Source of the DNA: Bryobacterales bacterium
Lineage (GTDB): Bacteria > Acidobacteriota > Terriglobia > Bryobacterales > Bryobacteraceae
Direction: 5' to 3'
Length of the DNA stretch: 64,000 nucleotides
Assembly: GCA_026954325.1 (NCBI GenBank)
Contig: JAIXKK010000121.1
Span: forward strand, 16,783-80,782
Of this stretch, positions 19,637 to 27,977 are shown one piece after another. Made by a program: the position numbers and the translations under genes. Under the pieces are notes generated by a model. It was not told where the DNA came from. It worked only from the letters and a program-made list of their open reading frames with translations, and did no database searches. Each line of letters starts with the position of its first letter. The stretch's first letter is position 1.

Positions 19637-20283
19637 TGGCGAAGCTGGTGGGAATCACCTACCGGCTGGATGAGAAACTGGTTCCCTATGCGAAGGCGGT
19701 CAGGGCTGTTGGGCTCGAAGCAGCGCCGTTGCTTCCACACGGCCCGGTTACTCTCCAGGGTCTGGACGGGTTGCTCATCAGCGGGGGAACCGATCTCAAC
19801 CCCGCGCTGTATGGCCAGAAGCGGCATCCGGAATCCGATGAGCCCGATGACGAGCGGGACCGGATGGAGCTTGCGCTTGCCAGGGAGGCCTTGGAAGCCG
19901 GCCTTCCGCTGCTGTGCATTTGCCGCGGCATGCAGTTGCTGAACGTCGCGCTGGGGGGCGATCTCATCCAACACCTGGACCGGCCCGGGATGCACCGCGC
20001 GCCCGGCGTGGATGACGCGCATTCCGTTACGCCCGGCCCGGACACCGCGCTGGCCCGCATTACGGGCGCGGCTCCCTACACGGTGAACTCGCGCCATCAT
20101 CAGGCCGTGCAGCGCGCCGGTAAGGATCTGGTGATTTCGGCGCGGTCGCCGGATGGGATCGTGGAAGCGCTGGAAATCCCCGGCCGGCGTTTCGTTGTAG
20201 CCGTGCAGTGGCACCCGGAGGATCGCGTCCCCTCCCACGTTCCGGACACGCGCCTGTTCGAGGCGTTCGCGCGGGCGTTATGA
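19636..20283 (+). CDS. Class I glutamine amidotransferase-like hydrolase (peptidase C26, gamma-glutamyl hydrolase type)
   Basis: A 215-residue enzyme. The nucleophile Cys is in LLCICRGMQLLNVALGG and the His/Glu of the triad in VAVQWHPEDR. GLLISGGTDLNP is the early oxyanion-side motif. This is the PuuD/gamma-glutamyl-GABA hydrolase branch, which removes gamma-linked glutamate from amines. The start is ATG 19636, fused to the previous stop as TGATG, so the two are translationally coupled. The stop overlaps the next start as ATGA. The context (amidohydrolase, membrane protein) suggests breakdown of an amide or peptide-like compound; the substrate is inferred only. Confidence 0.9.
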   Translation: MAKLVGITYRLDEKLVPYAKAVRAVGLEAAPLLPHGPVTLQGLDGLLISGGTDLNPALYGQKRHPESDEPDDERDRMELALAREALEAGLPLLCICRGMQLLNVALGGDLIQHLDRPGMHRAPGVDDAHSVTPGPDTALARITGAAPYTVNSRHHQAVQRAGKDLVISARSPDGIVEALEIPGRRFVVAVQWHPEDRVPSHVPDTRLFEAFARAL

Positions 20284-21284
20284 ATGCGCGCTGGATCATC
20301 AGCCGGCCGGTGGACCTGGCGCTCGTCATCGGCAGTTCGGCCGCCGGATATGTCTACCTCGCCCTGACGCTGCTCTTCCATGTGCCCTTTTCCTGGCTGT
20401 GGTGGTTCTGGAGTGTAGGATTGGATGGAACGCACATTTTCGCGACCGTCTCCCGGACCTACCTGGACCGCGAGGAACGGCGGCGCAACGGGGGTCTGCT
20501 TTGGGGAAGCCTGATCGTATGCTTCGCCGCCGGACCGCTGATGGTTCTGGCCGGATGGAAGCTGATTCTTGCAATCTTTGTGGGTGTCTGGGCGTATTAC
20601 CACGTGGTGCGGCAGCACTACGGCTTTCTCATGCTCTACAAGGTGAAGAACAAGGACCTGTCGCCGTCTTCCAACAAACTGGACACCTGGTTCCTTGCGG
20701 TGATGCTGACCGCTCCTCCGTTTCTGCGGTTCTTTGTCAGGCATCCGGAGGAACTCGGCATTCCCGCGCGATTCGCTCTCAACCACGTTCTTCCGGGCAG
20801 TGAAGCCGTGTTCTGGACGGCGCTGCTGGTTCTGGCCGGTCTCTACGCCGGGCGCCTGGCGCGGGAGCCGCGCTGGAACGTGCCCAAGCTATTGCTGCTT
20901 TTGGGCATCATTCCGCTGCACTGGCTGACGTTCACCTTCATGAGTTGGAAGGCCGCGGTCCCCACGGTGACCATCGTTCACAATCTGCAATATCACGCGA
21001 TTGTCTGGTTTCACAACCGGAACAAGTACACCGCGGATTCGGCGGTGCCGCGGTTTGGCCGGATTCCGGTTGCGGTGACGCGCAGCCTCGCCCTCTACCT
21101 TGCGGCCGGCCTCTGCTTCAGTCTGCTCTACCGTGTGCCCGGCTTTGCTCTAGGCAGAGTTTCCGACATCGCCTTCGGATTGTTCTGCGGGTTCGGGTTC
21201 ACGCACTATTATCTGGATAGCCGCATCTGGCGGGTGCGCCACGACGCATCGCTGCGGGAGACGCTGCGGCTGGCGCCGGCGTAG
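20280..21284 (+). CDS. Multi-pass membrane protein with clustered histidines, unrecognised
   Basis: A 334-residue protein with about 8-9 hydrophobic segments, starting at ATG 20280 within the upstream stop (ATGA). Histidines and acidic/aromatic residues recur at helix ends: DGTHIFATVSRTYLD, YYHVVRQHYGFLMLY, HNLQYHAIVWFHNRNKY and FTHYYLDSRIWRVR. The two H-x4-H motifs plus further His resemble, in kind but not in detail, the metal-binding His boxes of membrane desaturases/hydroxylases or Brp/Blh-type oxygenases. I do not recognise a named family. Coupling to the C26 hydrolase suggests a shared pathway. An alternative is a transporter or haem-binding protein. Confidence 0.75.
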   Translation: MNARWIISRPVDLALVIGSSAAGYVYLALTLLFHVPFSWLWWFWSVGLDGTHIFATVSRTYLDREERRRNGGLLWGSLIVCFAAGPLMVLAGWKLILAIFVGVWAYYHVVRQHYGFLMLYKVKNKDLSPSSNKLDTWFLAVMLTAPPFLRFFVRHPEELGIPARFALNHVLPGSEAVFWTALLVLAGLYAGRLAREPRWNVPKLLLLLGIIPLHWLTFTFMSWKAAVPTVTIVHNLQYHAIVWFHNRNKYTADSAVPRFGRIPVAVTRSLALYLAAGLCFSLLYRVPGFALGRVSDIAFGLFCGFGFTHYYLDSRIWRVRHDASLRETLRLAPA

Positions 21285-21312
21285 GCCCGCCGGTAGTCTA
21301 CAATCCTGATAC

Positions 21313-21909
21313 ATGCGTCTTCTCATCTTTTCAGACATCCATAGCGACCTGCGCGCCCTGGAACGTCTGCTTGCCATGGAAGCGGATTATTATTTTGCCG
21401 CCGGAGATATCGTGAGTTGGGCGAGGGGGCTCGACCGGGCCGGAGAGATGCTCGCCCGGCGCGCCGGGAAGGTTTACGTGATTCCTGGAAACCATGAATC
21501 GGAGAGCGATATCGCGGAAATGTGCGAGCGCCGCGGGCTGACGAACCTGCACGGCCGCTCGATTCAGGCGGCCGGGTTTCACATTGCCGCGCTCGGTTAT
21601 TCAAACCCCACGCCTTTCCATACTCCCGGCGAGTATTCGGAAGCGGAAATCGCGGACCGTCTGGCTCCCTTCGCGGAACTGAAACCTCTGATCCTGATAT
21701 GCCACTGCCCGCCGAAAGGAACCGCGCTCGACCGTGCGGGCGCCGGCCTGCATTTCGGCAGCAGCGCCGTGAAGCAGTTCCTGGAAGAGCATCAGCCCGC
21801 GTATTTTTTCTGTGGTCACATTCACGAAGCCGAGGGCGCCCGGACGAACATAGGCAACACAAAAGGAGTGAATGTAGGCAAGAGGGGGTTTCTGTTGGAA
21901 ATTGACTGA
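21313..21909 (+). CDS. Calcineurin-like metallophosphoesterase (YfcE/MJ0936-like)
   Basis: A 198-residue cytosolic phosphoesterase. All five motifs are present: D-x-H in FSDIHSD, GD in AAGDIVSW, GNHE in IPGNHESE, the single His in ILICHCPP, and GHxH in CGHIHEAEG. The length fits the short YfcE-type family, which hydrolyses phosphodiesters and model phosphomonoesters; physiological substrates are generally unknown. It starts 28 nt after the His-rich membrane protein gene and may share its transcript. Confidence 0.88.
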   Translation: MRLLIFSDIHSDLRALERLLAMEADYYFAAGDIVSWARGLDRAGEMLARRAGKVYVIPGNHESESDIAEMCERRGLTNLHGRSIQAAGFHIAALGYSNPTPFHTPGEYSEAEIADRLAPFAELKPLILICHCPPKGTALDRAGAGLHFGSSAVKQFLEEHQPAYFFCGHIHEAEGARTNIGNTKGVNVGKRGFLLEID

Positions 21910-21950
21910 CGGACTTGTATAAGTTGAGATAGAATGCTGGCGCGAAGGCA

Positions 21951-22862
21951 ATGTGGAAACCGGAAGGCGCGATCGCAGCGGCTGTAACCCCTTCACGTCC
22001 GGAAGCGTTCCAGATGGATCTGGGAGCTTCGCTGGATTTGATCGACTTTCTCTGCGCCCGCGGAGTGGACGCCATCGCTCTGTTCGGTCCGAATGGAGAG
22101 TTTCCGCACTTTCCCGTGGAAGACCGGATTCGCCTGGCGCACATGGCGGTCAAGCGCAGCCGGGCGCCGGTTATCGTCAACGCCACGTGCTCCAACCTGG
22201 ATGACGCGATCGCCATCACGGACCATGCCGCCTCCAACGGCGCCGCCGCGGTTCTCATCCAGCCTCCTTTTTATTACCACTACGACCCGCCGGAAATCCG
22301 CGAATTTTTTCTTCAATACAGTGAGGAAGTGAATGACGGCATTCCGGTGCTTCTCTATCATTCGCCGGCGTTCCACAATCCCATCCCGTTGGATGTGGCC
22401 TCTGACCTGCTCTCGCGGGGAATCGTGGCGGGGATCAAGGATTCGAGCGGCGACTGGGAGTATTTTGGAAGGCTGCTGGCAGTCCGGGCGGAGACGCCTT
22501 TTCTCCTGTTGGCCGGCAACGAGAGCGTTATTCCGCGCGCAAGAAAGGCGGGCGCGGACGCGTTCGTATCGAGTTGCGCCTGCGCCGTGCCGGAATTGTT
22601 CGCCGCCCTGGAGGACGCCATCCGGGCGGGAAACATCGAGCTGACCAGCCGTCTCGATGCGCTACGGGACGAATTCGTGAGCCGTGTCGCGGATTTCCCC
22701 GGTCCGCTGGGAATCAAAGAGGCGCTCGAGGCGCGCGGCCTCAAGATGGGGAAGCGCGCGATCCCGTTCGCGCCGGAGACTCGGCGGCACGCCGAGGTTT
22801 TTCGCGACTGGTTTCAGATCTGGCTTCCCAACATGTTGAAGGCCGCGTCCGTTCGTGCGTAG
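21951..22862 (+). CDS. Dihydrodipicolinate synthase/N-acetylneuraminate lyase family protein
   Basis: A 303-residue class I aldolase. The Schiff-base lysine is Lys163 in AGIKDSSGDW, and the family Tyr is Tyr136 in VLLYHSPAF. The pyruvate-binding loop reads FGPNGEFP in place of the usual GTTGE, so the enzyme is not a standard DapA and probably acts on another 2-oxo acid (sugar-acid lyase/dehydratase type). It has no close enzymatic partner on either side except the PLP decarboxylase 36 nt downstream. Family certain, substrate unknown. Confidence 0.88.
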   Translation: MWKPEGAIAAAVTPSRPEAFQMDLGASLDLIDFLCARGVDAIALFGPNGEFPHFPVEDRIRLAHMAVKRSRAPVIVNATCSNLDDAIAITDHAASNGAAAVLIQPPFYYHYDPPEIREFFLQYSEEVNDGIPVLLYHSPAFHNPIPLDVASDLLSRGIVAGIKDSSGDWEYFGRLLAVRAETPFLLLAGNESVIPRARKAGADAFVSSCACAVPELFAALEDAIRAGNIELTSRLDALRDEFVSRVADFPGPLGIKEALEARGLKMGKRAIPFAPETRRHAEVFRDWFQIWLPNMLKAASVRA

Positions 22863-22898
22863 GTCCATTCCCGCGGCAACCCTGCGACACTTGAGTGT

Positions 22899-24305
22899 AT
22901 GGCTCAGGATTCGTTGCCCGGCGACATGCCCCCGGAGGAGTTCCGCCGCGCGGGGCATGAAGTCATCGATTGGATTGCCGATTATCTTCGCGACCCGCGC
23001 CAATTCCCCGTGCTCTCCGGCGCTCGTCCGGGGCGCCTCGCCAGCCTGCTGCCCGCCTCGGCGCCCGAGCACGGGGAACCGATGGAACGCATCCTCGAGG
23101 ATTTTCGCAAGCTTATCGTGCCGCACTCCACGCTTTGGAACCATCCACTGTTCTTTTCTTATTTTTCGGTCTCGAGCAGCGGCCCCGGCATTCTCGCGGA
23201 GACTCTTACCGCCGCGCTGAACATGAACGGGATGCTGTGGAAGTCGTCGCCGGCTGTAACGGAACTGGAGCAGGTGACTCTCGGGTGGCTGCGGGAGTGG
23301 CTGCGTCTGCCGGAATCATTCTTCGGGATGATTCACGACACGGCCTCCTTGAGCACCTTCCACGCGATTCTTGCCGCGCGCATGTTCGCCGACCCGGACA
23401 TTCGTGAACGCGGCGCCTCCCCGGGCTTTGTTCTTTATACATCCGAACATGCCCATTCCTCCGTGGAGAAGGGGGCCCTGGCTCTCGGCATCGGCCGGCG
23501 GTACGTGCGGAAGATTTCGAGCGACGAAGCTTTCCGCATGCGCCCGGATGTCCTGCGCGAGGCGATTGCCGCCGATCGCGCGGCGGGCTTGCGCCCCTTC
23601 TGCGCCGTCGCCACGGTGGGAACCACCTCCACCACGAGCGTTGATCCCGTGCCGGCCATTGCGGAGATCTGCGAGGAGGAAAATGTCTGGCTGCACGTGG
23701 ATGCCGCCTATGGGGGACACGCGGCCATACTGCCGGAATACGGGCACTATCTCGACGGGGCCGCGCGAGCCCACTCGCTGGTGATCAATCCTCACAAGTG
23801 GCTGTTCACGCCGATCGACCTGAGCGCTTTTTATACACGCTATCCGCAGGTGCTGCGAGAGGCGCTTTCGCTTGTTCCTGAATATCTACGCACTGCCGAT
23901 GACCCGCTGACATTGAACTATATGGATTACGGTGTGGCTCTCGGGCGCCGGTTCCGCGCGTTGAAGTTGTGGTTCGTGATGCGGTATTTCGGCCGTGACC
24001 GCATTGCCGCGCTGATCCGCAACCATATCCGCATGGCTCATGACCTGGCGCGCCTGATCGAGGCCGATGCGCGATTCGAACTCTGCGCGCCGGCGCCGAT
24101 GTCGCTCATCTGTTTTCGCCTTCGTGGACCGGACGAGGCGACGCGCGCTCTGCTCGAGAAACTCAATGAAACCCACGGCGTGTTCTTCTCGCATACGGCG
24201 CTTCATGGCGGATTTGTGATGCGCTGGGCGATCGGCAATATCCACACGACCTGGGAAGATATCGAAAAGACGTGGGAACTGGTGCGGGCGCTTGCCCCGC
24301 AATGA
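22899..24305 (+). CDS. Group II PLP-dependent amino-acid decarboxylase (aromatic-L-amino-acid decarboxylase type)
   Basis: A 468-residue fold-type I enzyme that decarboxylates aromatic amino acids such as Trp, Tyr or Dopa. The PLP lysine is Lys300 in INPHKWLFTP, the ring-stacking His is His186 in SEHAHSSVEKGA, and the PLP-N1 Asp is in HVDAAYGG (Asp268). The N-terminal segment EEFRRAGHEVIDWIADYL matches AADC, TyDC and TDC. The glycine-rich/Asn segment at residues 145-160 reads DTASLSTFHAILAAR, which is less typical, so the substrate may differ. It converges on the ChbG gene with 21 nt between stops. Confidence 0.9.
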   Translation: MAQDSLPGDMPPEEFRRAGHEVIDWIADYLRDPRQFPVLSGARPGRLASLLPASAPEHGEPMERILEDFRKLIVPHSTLWNHPLFFSYFSVSSSGPGILAETLTAALNMNGMLWKSSPAVTELEQVTLGWLREWLRLPESFFGMIHDTASLSTFHAILAARMFADPDIRERGASPGFVLYTSEHAHSSVEKGALALGIGRRYVRKISSDEAFRMRPDVLREAIAADRAAGLRPFCAVATVGTTSTTSVDPVPAIAEICEEENVWLHVDAAYGGHAAILPEYGHYLDGAARAHSLVINPHKWLFTPIDLSAFYTRYPQVLREALSLVPEYLRTADDPLTLNYMDYGVALGRRFRALKLWFVMRYFGRDRIAALIRNHIRMAHDLARLIEADARFELCAPAPMSLICFRLRGPDEATRALLEKLNETHGVFFSHTALHGGFVMRWAIGNIHTTWEDIEKTWELVRALAPQ

Positions 24306-24326
24306 GCGGTCCAGGGAATTCGCGCG

Positions 24327-25121
24327 CTAAAGATCGCGATAGCAGAGCAGGCGAATTCCCAAGCGCTTCACGGCGGCTCGCGTTTCTTCGTCCGTGAGCG
24401 CGTCGAGTTCGCGCCGGCGGCTTTCCTTCAACCGGGTTCTGGACGACAGGAGTTCTTCCGTGCAGAACCCCGGGTGGGTCATGAACTCCGTGCTTCCCAG
24501 TGGCAGTTGCTCGAGCAGGGCCACCAACTCGCGCGTGCGGAAGTGGCCTGTCAACTGAAATCCCGCGAAGTGGTCCGTGGTTTTGCATCCATGCGAGGAG
24601 AGAACGCGGTGAAAGCGGCGCCGGAGGAAGTCGAGGGAGCGGCTCAGCAGGCGCCTGCCGATGGGAACGCCTCCGGCGCTCATCGGATAGTCGAACGGTC
24701 TTCGGACCCAGGGGATGCCGTACCGATGGGAAATCCGGGCGACGGCCTCGAGCACGGGCGGCAGCAGGTGCGTGTGCTTATGCGTGTCGAGGTGCGTCGG
24801 CTTCACTCCGGCATCGAGAATCTTCTCCACCTGCGCGGCGAGTTCCTTTTCCACCGCCAACTCCCGTTTGGCCATCGCCGCCAGCAGGGCTTTCAAGTCC
24901 CTGGGGTAAGGCCTGTGCGGCGGGAGCAGCGAACGGCCGCCGACGAGGACAAGGTGACAGCCGATGTCGAGCGAGGAGTGCCGTTTCGCCAGTTCCACGG
25001 CGTGATCGAAAGCGCCGCCGTTAGCCATCAAGGTGGTGGCCGTCAAAATGCCGTGGAGGTGCGCGTGGACGATTCCCTCGTTCACGTCTCGCGTGAATCC
25101 GAAATCATCCGCGTTGACCAC
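24327..25121 (-). CDS. ChbG/HpnK (YdjC) family carbohydrate deacetylase
   Basis: A 264-residue enzyme of the YdjC fold that removes N- or O-acetyl groups from short oligosaccharides; HpnK members act in hopanoid gene clusters. Metal residues are visible in VNADDFG, a His in IGCHLVLVGG, and HLDTHKHTHLLP. I chose GTG 25121, with AAAGG 6 nt upstream, because it places VNADDFG at the very N-terminus as in homologues. The frame is open back to a TTG at 25280 that overlaps mlaD's stop (TTGA), but that extension only encodes the two copies of a 33-bp repeat. It follows the Mla lipid-transport genes, so an envelope-lipid sugar substrate is plausible. Confidence 0.85.
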   Translation of the reverse strand: MVNADDFGFTRDVNEGIVHAHLHGILTATTLMANGGAFDHAVELAKRHSSLDIGCHLVLVGGRSLLPPHRPYPRDLKALLAAMAKRELAVEKELAAQVEKILDAGVKPTHLDTHKHTHLLPPVLEAVARISHRYGIPWVRRPFDYPMSAGGVPIGRRLLSRSLDFLRRRFHRVLSSHGCKTTDHFAGFQLTGHFRTRELVALLEQLPLGSTEFMTHPGFCTEELLSSRTRLKESRRRELDALTDEETRAAVKRLGIRLLCYRDL

Positions 25122-25137
25122 CAGCAGCCTTTGAGGA

Positions 25138-25263
25138 TCGCGCGGGTGGGCCGGCGGGCCCTGTGCGAGCCTCTCATGAACTCGCTCGCACAACGGAGCC
25201 TCGCCGGCCGGCAGACTTGCACATTCGCTGTCGCGCGGGTGGGCCGGCGGGCCCTGTGCGAGC
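25138..25263 (+). repeat. Two identical 33-bp direct repeats 93 bp apart
   Basis: 25138-25170 and 25231-25263 are identical over 33 bp. Each copy contains the small hairpin GGGCC-GGCG-GGCCC. The TGTGCGAGC at the end of copy 1 can also pair with GCTCGCACA at 25184-25192. The repeats fill most of the gap between mlaD and the deacetylase gene. They look like dispersed extragenic repeat units rather than part of either gene. Confidence 0.8.
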
Positions 25264-25276
25264 TTGTCGTATCCGC

Positions 25277-26350
25277 TCAAAACAGGCTCAGTTTGATGCG
25301 CAGGAACTTCTTCGGATTGGCCCGGAAATCCTTGAGCAGGCCATGCATCTCGCGCGTCGCGCCGTTGATCGATTCATAAAGCTGCGGATTCACCAGCAAC
25401 TGCCCCAGTGTTCCCTGACCCGTGTTGAGCTTGTCGACGGTGACATCGATCTTCTTCAGCAGGGCGGTAATCTGATTATGCAGATCGTCGCTCTTGAGCA
25501 GTTTGCCGGCGGTGCCTTTACCGGCCTGGAGGTCCTGCAAAACGAGTCTCACCAGCACCAGATTCCTTTGCAGTTCGTCATACACGGCCGGGTCCTTGAG
25601 CAACTTGCCGGCGGTGCCTTTTCCCTCTTCGACGGAGGAGAGAATGCGGTCCATGCGCTGGATAGGTTGACGGATGTCCGTATAGAGAGTGTCGTCATAG
25701 AGCAACTTGCTCACGGTGCTTTTGCCCGCGTTCAACGCGACGGAAGTCTTCTGGAACTCCGCGAGGATGGAGTTCAGACGCTGGTACAGGGTCTCGTCCA
25801 CCAGTAGTTTTCCGATGTTGCCCTTGCCCGATTCCACCATCTCGACGATGTTGTCGATTCTCTTGAGAGTGATCTGAGCGGAAGTGAGCAGTGGAAAGAA
25901 GCTATCCATGATTTCGAAGATTTCCTTCGACGCCTGGCTGGGGATGGTTGCGCCGGCCTTTACCGTGTCATGGCTCCGCCCTTTCTTGATATTGATGAAC
26001 TTCGATCCCAGCAGGTTCTCGGCGCTCACGGTGGCGATGGAGTCCACCGGTATCTGGGACAGCATGTTTTCATTGATGCTCATATCGATGCGGACGACTC
26101 GATCGGGATCGGTCTCTCCCGTGAGAACCACGCTTCTGACATTGCCCGCGTTGATTCCGTTGATGCGCACGGGTGAACCCACCGCGACCGCGGCCGCATC
26201 GCCGAGGTATGTGTAGAGCATCACTTCGTGGGTGAAGAAGCTGGTGGTTCCCGTGAGGTAATAGATGAGCACCGCCACCAGGACAAGGGCGACAAGGGCG
26301 GTGATGCCCACTCGCAACTGCGCCCAACTCACTTTGCTGGCTGATGGCAT
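25277..26350 (-). CDS. mlaD: MCE-domain substrate-binding protein of a lipid ABC transporter (MlaD-like)
   Basis: A 357-residue periplasmic protein anchored by one N-terminal helix (about 13-33). The MCE domain spans roughly 40-125 (VGSPVRINGINAGNV, NLLGSKFINI). The C-terminal part holds five repeats of G-K/Q-G-T-x-G-K-L-L-x-D/N-x-x-L-Y at residues 175, 209, 243, 277 and 311, a strict 34-residue period, after a predicted helix. E. coli MlaD is only 183 residues, so this is a long form whose helices could build a tunnel toward the outer membrane. It ends the mlaEFD operon, 10 nt after the ATPase gene. Confidence 0.9.
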   Translation of the reverse strand: MPSASKVSWAQLRVGITALVALVLVAVLIYYLTGTTSFFTHEVMLYTYLGDAAAVAVGSPVRINGINAGNVRSVVLTGETDPDRVVRIDMSINENMLSQIPVDSIATVSAENLLGSKFINIKKGRSHDTVKAGATIPSQASKEIFEIMDSFFPLLTSAQITLKRIDNIVEMVESGKGNIGKLLVDETLYQRLNSILAEFQKTSVALNAGKSTVSKLLYDDTLYTDIRQPIQRMDRILSSVEEGKGTAGKLLKDPAVYDELQRNLVLVRLVLQDLQAGKGTAGKLLKSDDLHNQITALLKKIDVTVDKLNTGQGTLGQLLVNPQLYESINGATREMHGLLKDFRANPKKFLRIKLSLF

Positions 26351-26360
26351 GGCAATCTCC

Positions 26361-27161
26361 TCAGTGTCTCAAAACGAACTTCGAAATGTACGGGTCAGTG
26401 GCCTCCCGCAGTTGCTTCGCGGAGCCCTCAAACACCAGCCGGCCCTCTTTCATCACGAGAAAGCCGATGCCTTCCGTTTGGCCCTGTACTCTCTCGAGAA
26501 AGTCGGTATCGGGGTTGTAGCGGTATTGCGCCATGATCTGGCCGTCCTGGAACCGCTGCGTGACGATAATGGTTGTCGCATGCCGCAGATCCCTCTCCTT
26601 GACGATCAGGGACATGATGTTGTTTGCCGTAATCGGATCGAGGCCGGCGGTGGGGCTGTCGTACAACACAAGGTCGGGCTGTGTAATGTTGGCGCGGGCG
26701 ATGCCCACCCTGCGGCGCATGCCTCCGGACAACTCGCTCGGAAACTTGTCGAGCGTGTGCCCGAGTTCGACAAAGCTCAATGCGCGCTCCACGCGAGGGC
26801 GCACTTCCCCGGGTGGACACTTCACCATCTTCTGGTTCACCAGCGGATAGGCGACATTCTCCTCGATCGTCAAGGAATCGAACAGGGCGCCTTCCTGGAA
26901 TAGCATGCCGGCCCGCGCGCGGATATCGAACAACTGCTGCTCTTTCCTGCCCGTGATGTCCTCGCCGAAGAGGAAGACGCGGCCGCTGTCCGGCCGAAGC
27001 AGGCCGAGGGCGGTCTTGAGGATTACGGTTTTCCCGCTTCCGGAGGCGCCGACGATAATCCGCGCTTCGCCCTTGAATATCTCGAAGGACAACTCTTCGA
27101 TCGCCGGATTTCCGTCGAAGGCTACCGTTACATTTTCAAACCGCAGGATGGATTCCGGCAT
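26361..27161 (-). CDS. mlaF: ABC transporter ATPase, MlaF-like
   Basis: A 266-residue ATPase that powers phospholipid transport together with MlaE and MlaD. Seen are Walker A GASGSGKT, the signature LSGGMRRRVGIAR, Walker B LVLYDSPTAGLD and a switch region near IVTQR. In the H-loop, Gln stands where family members often have His (TTIIVTQRFQDG against THD), which may weaken hydrolysis or reflect a subfamily. It lies between mlaE (9 nt) and mlaD (10 nt) in one operon. Confidence 0.92.
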   Translation of the reverse strand: MPESILRFENVTVAFDGNPAIEELSFEIFKGEARIIVGASGSGKTVILKTALGLLRPDSGRVFLFGEDITGRKEQQLFDIRARAGMLFQEGALFDSLTIEENVAYPLVNQKMVKCPPGEVRPRVERALSFVELGHTLDKFPSELSGGMRRRVGIARANITQPDLVLYDSPTAGLDPITANNIMSLIVKERDLRHATTIIVTQRFQDGQIMAQYRYNPDTDFLERVQGQTEGIGFLVMKEGRLVFEGSAKQLREATDPYISKFVLRH

Positions 27162-27170
27162 CCGGGGCGC

Positions 27171-27926
27171 CTAGATGCTCACGAATATCTTGGTCATCAG
27201 TGCGTTAAGCACGAAGATCCAGACGGATGCGGCGACCACCGCCTGGGTGGTAGCCAAGCCGACGCCCTGTGTTCCTCCGCGGGTCCGCAATCCGTAAAAG
27301 CAGCCCACCAGCGAAATGATGAACGCGTAAACAAATGGCTTGACCAGCCCTTGAGTGATGTCGCTGTATTCGAGGATGCGATACGAGGCGTTCCAATACT
27401 CGGCGGTGGTTTGATGGAGCAGCGCGGTTGCGATGATGTAGCCGCCCAGCATGCCCACAAAGTCCGAAATAGCCGTAAGACACGGCAGCATCACCGCCGC
27501 GGCGATCACGCGCGGTTTCACCAGTTTCTGAATCGGATCGGTGCCGAGCGCGCGCATGGCGTCAATTTGTTCGGTTACCTTCATCGATCCGAGTTCGCTC
27601 GCGATTCCGGCGGAGTTGCGGCCCGCGCACACCAGAGCCGTCAACACCGGCCCCAACTCGCGGACGAGAGTGATCGCGACAATGGGCCCTGTCTGGTTCA
27701 CCGCGCCGTAGGTTTGCAGCGCCTTCGACATCTGAAGAGCCATGACAATTCCGCTGAAGAATCCCGTCAAGAGCACAATCGGCAGGCTGCCCACGCCGAT
27801 GATGTCCATCTGCAGGATGACGTCTTTCGGATAATGTGGCCTGCGGGAGATGCTGCGAAATGCGCGGCCGGTGAGAAAAACAAATTCTTGGATCGTGAGT
27901 ACGGGGGGTTTCAGGAGGTCCAGCAA
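27171..27926 (-). CDS. mlaE: MlaE-family lipid ABC transporter permease
   Basis: A 251-residue integral membrane permease. Characteristic segments are FFSGIVMALQMSKALQTYGA, VRELGPVLTALVCAGRNSAGIASELGSM and VTEQIDAMRALGTDP, the coupling-helix region that contacts MlaF. The N-terminal FLTGRAFRSISRRP is an interfacial helix. The start is TTG 27926 with AAGGA 7-8 nt upstream. It is the first gene of mlaE-mlaF-mlaD and is divergent from the P1 peptidase gene. The complex would move phospholipids between inner membrane and envelope; direction is not shown by sequence. Confidence 0.92.
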   Translation of the reverse strand: MLDLLKPPVLTIQEFVFLTGRAFRSISRRPHYPKDVILQMDIIGVGSLPIVLLTGFFSGIVMALQMSKALQTYGAVNQTGPIVAITLVRELGPVLTALVCAGRNSAGIASELGSMKVTEQIDAMRALGTDPIQKLVKPRVIAAAVMLPCLTAISDFVGMLGGYIIATALLHQTTAEYWNASYRILEYSDITQGLVKPFVYAFIISLVGCFYGLRTRGGTQGVGLATTQAVVAASVWIFVLNALMTKIFVSI

Positions 27927-27977
27927 TCTGCTATTCCTTGAAAATTAGATGCTACCATACCGTTTCGGGCGCCTCCG

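Noticed and set aside
25138..25263. Possible CRISPR array
   Set aside because: Only two repeat copies, a 60-nt spacer, no cas genes and internal palindromes more like an extragenic repeat.
25122..25280. N-terminal extension of the ChbG/HpnK protein from TTG 25280
   Set aside because: The extension encodes only the repeat pair and no ribosome site precedes it; GTG 25121 has AAAGG and matches the family N-terminus.
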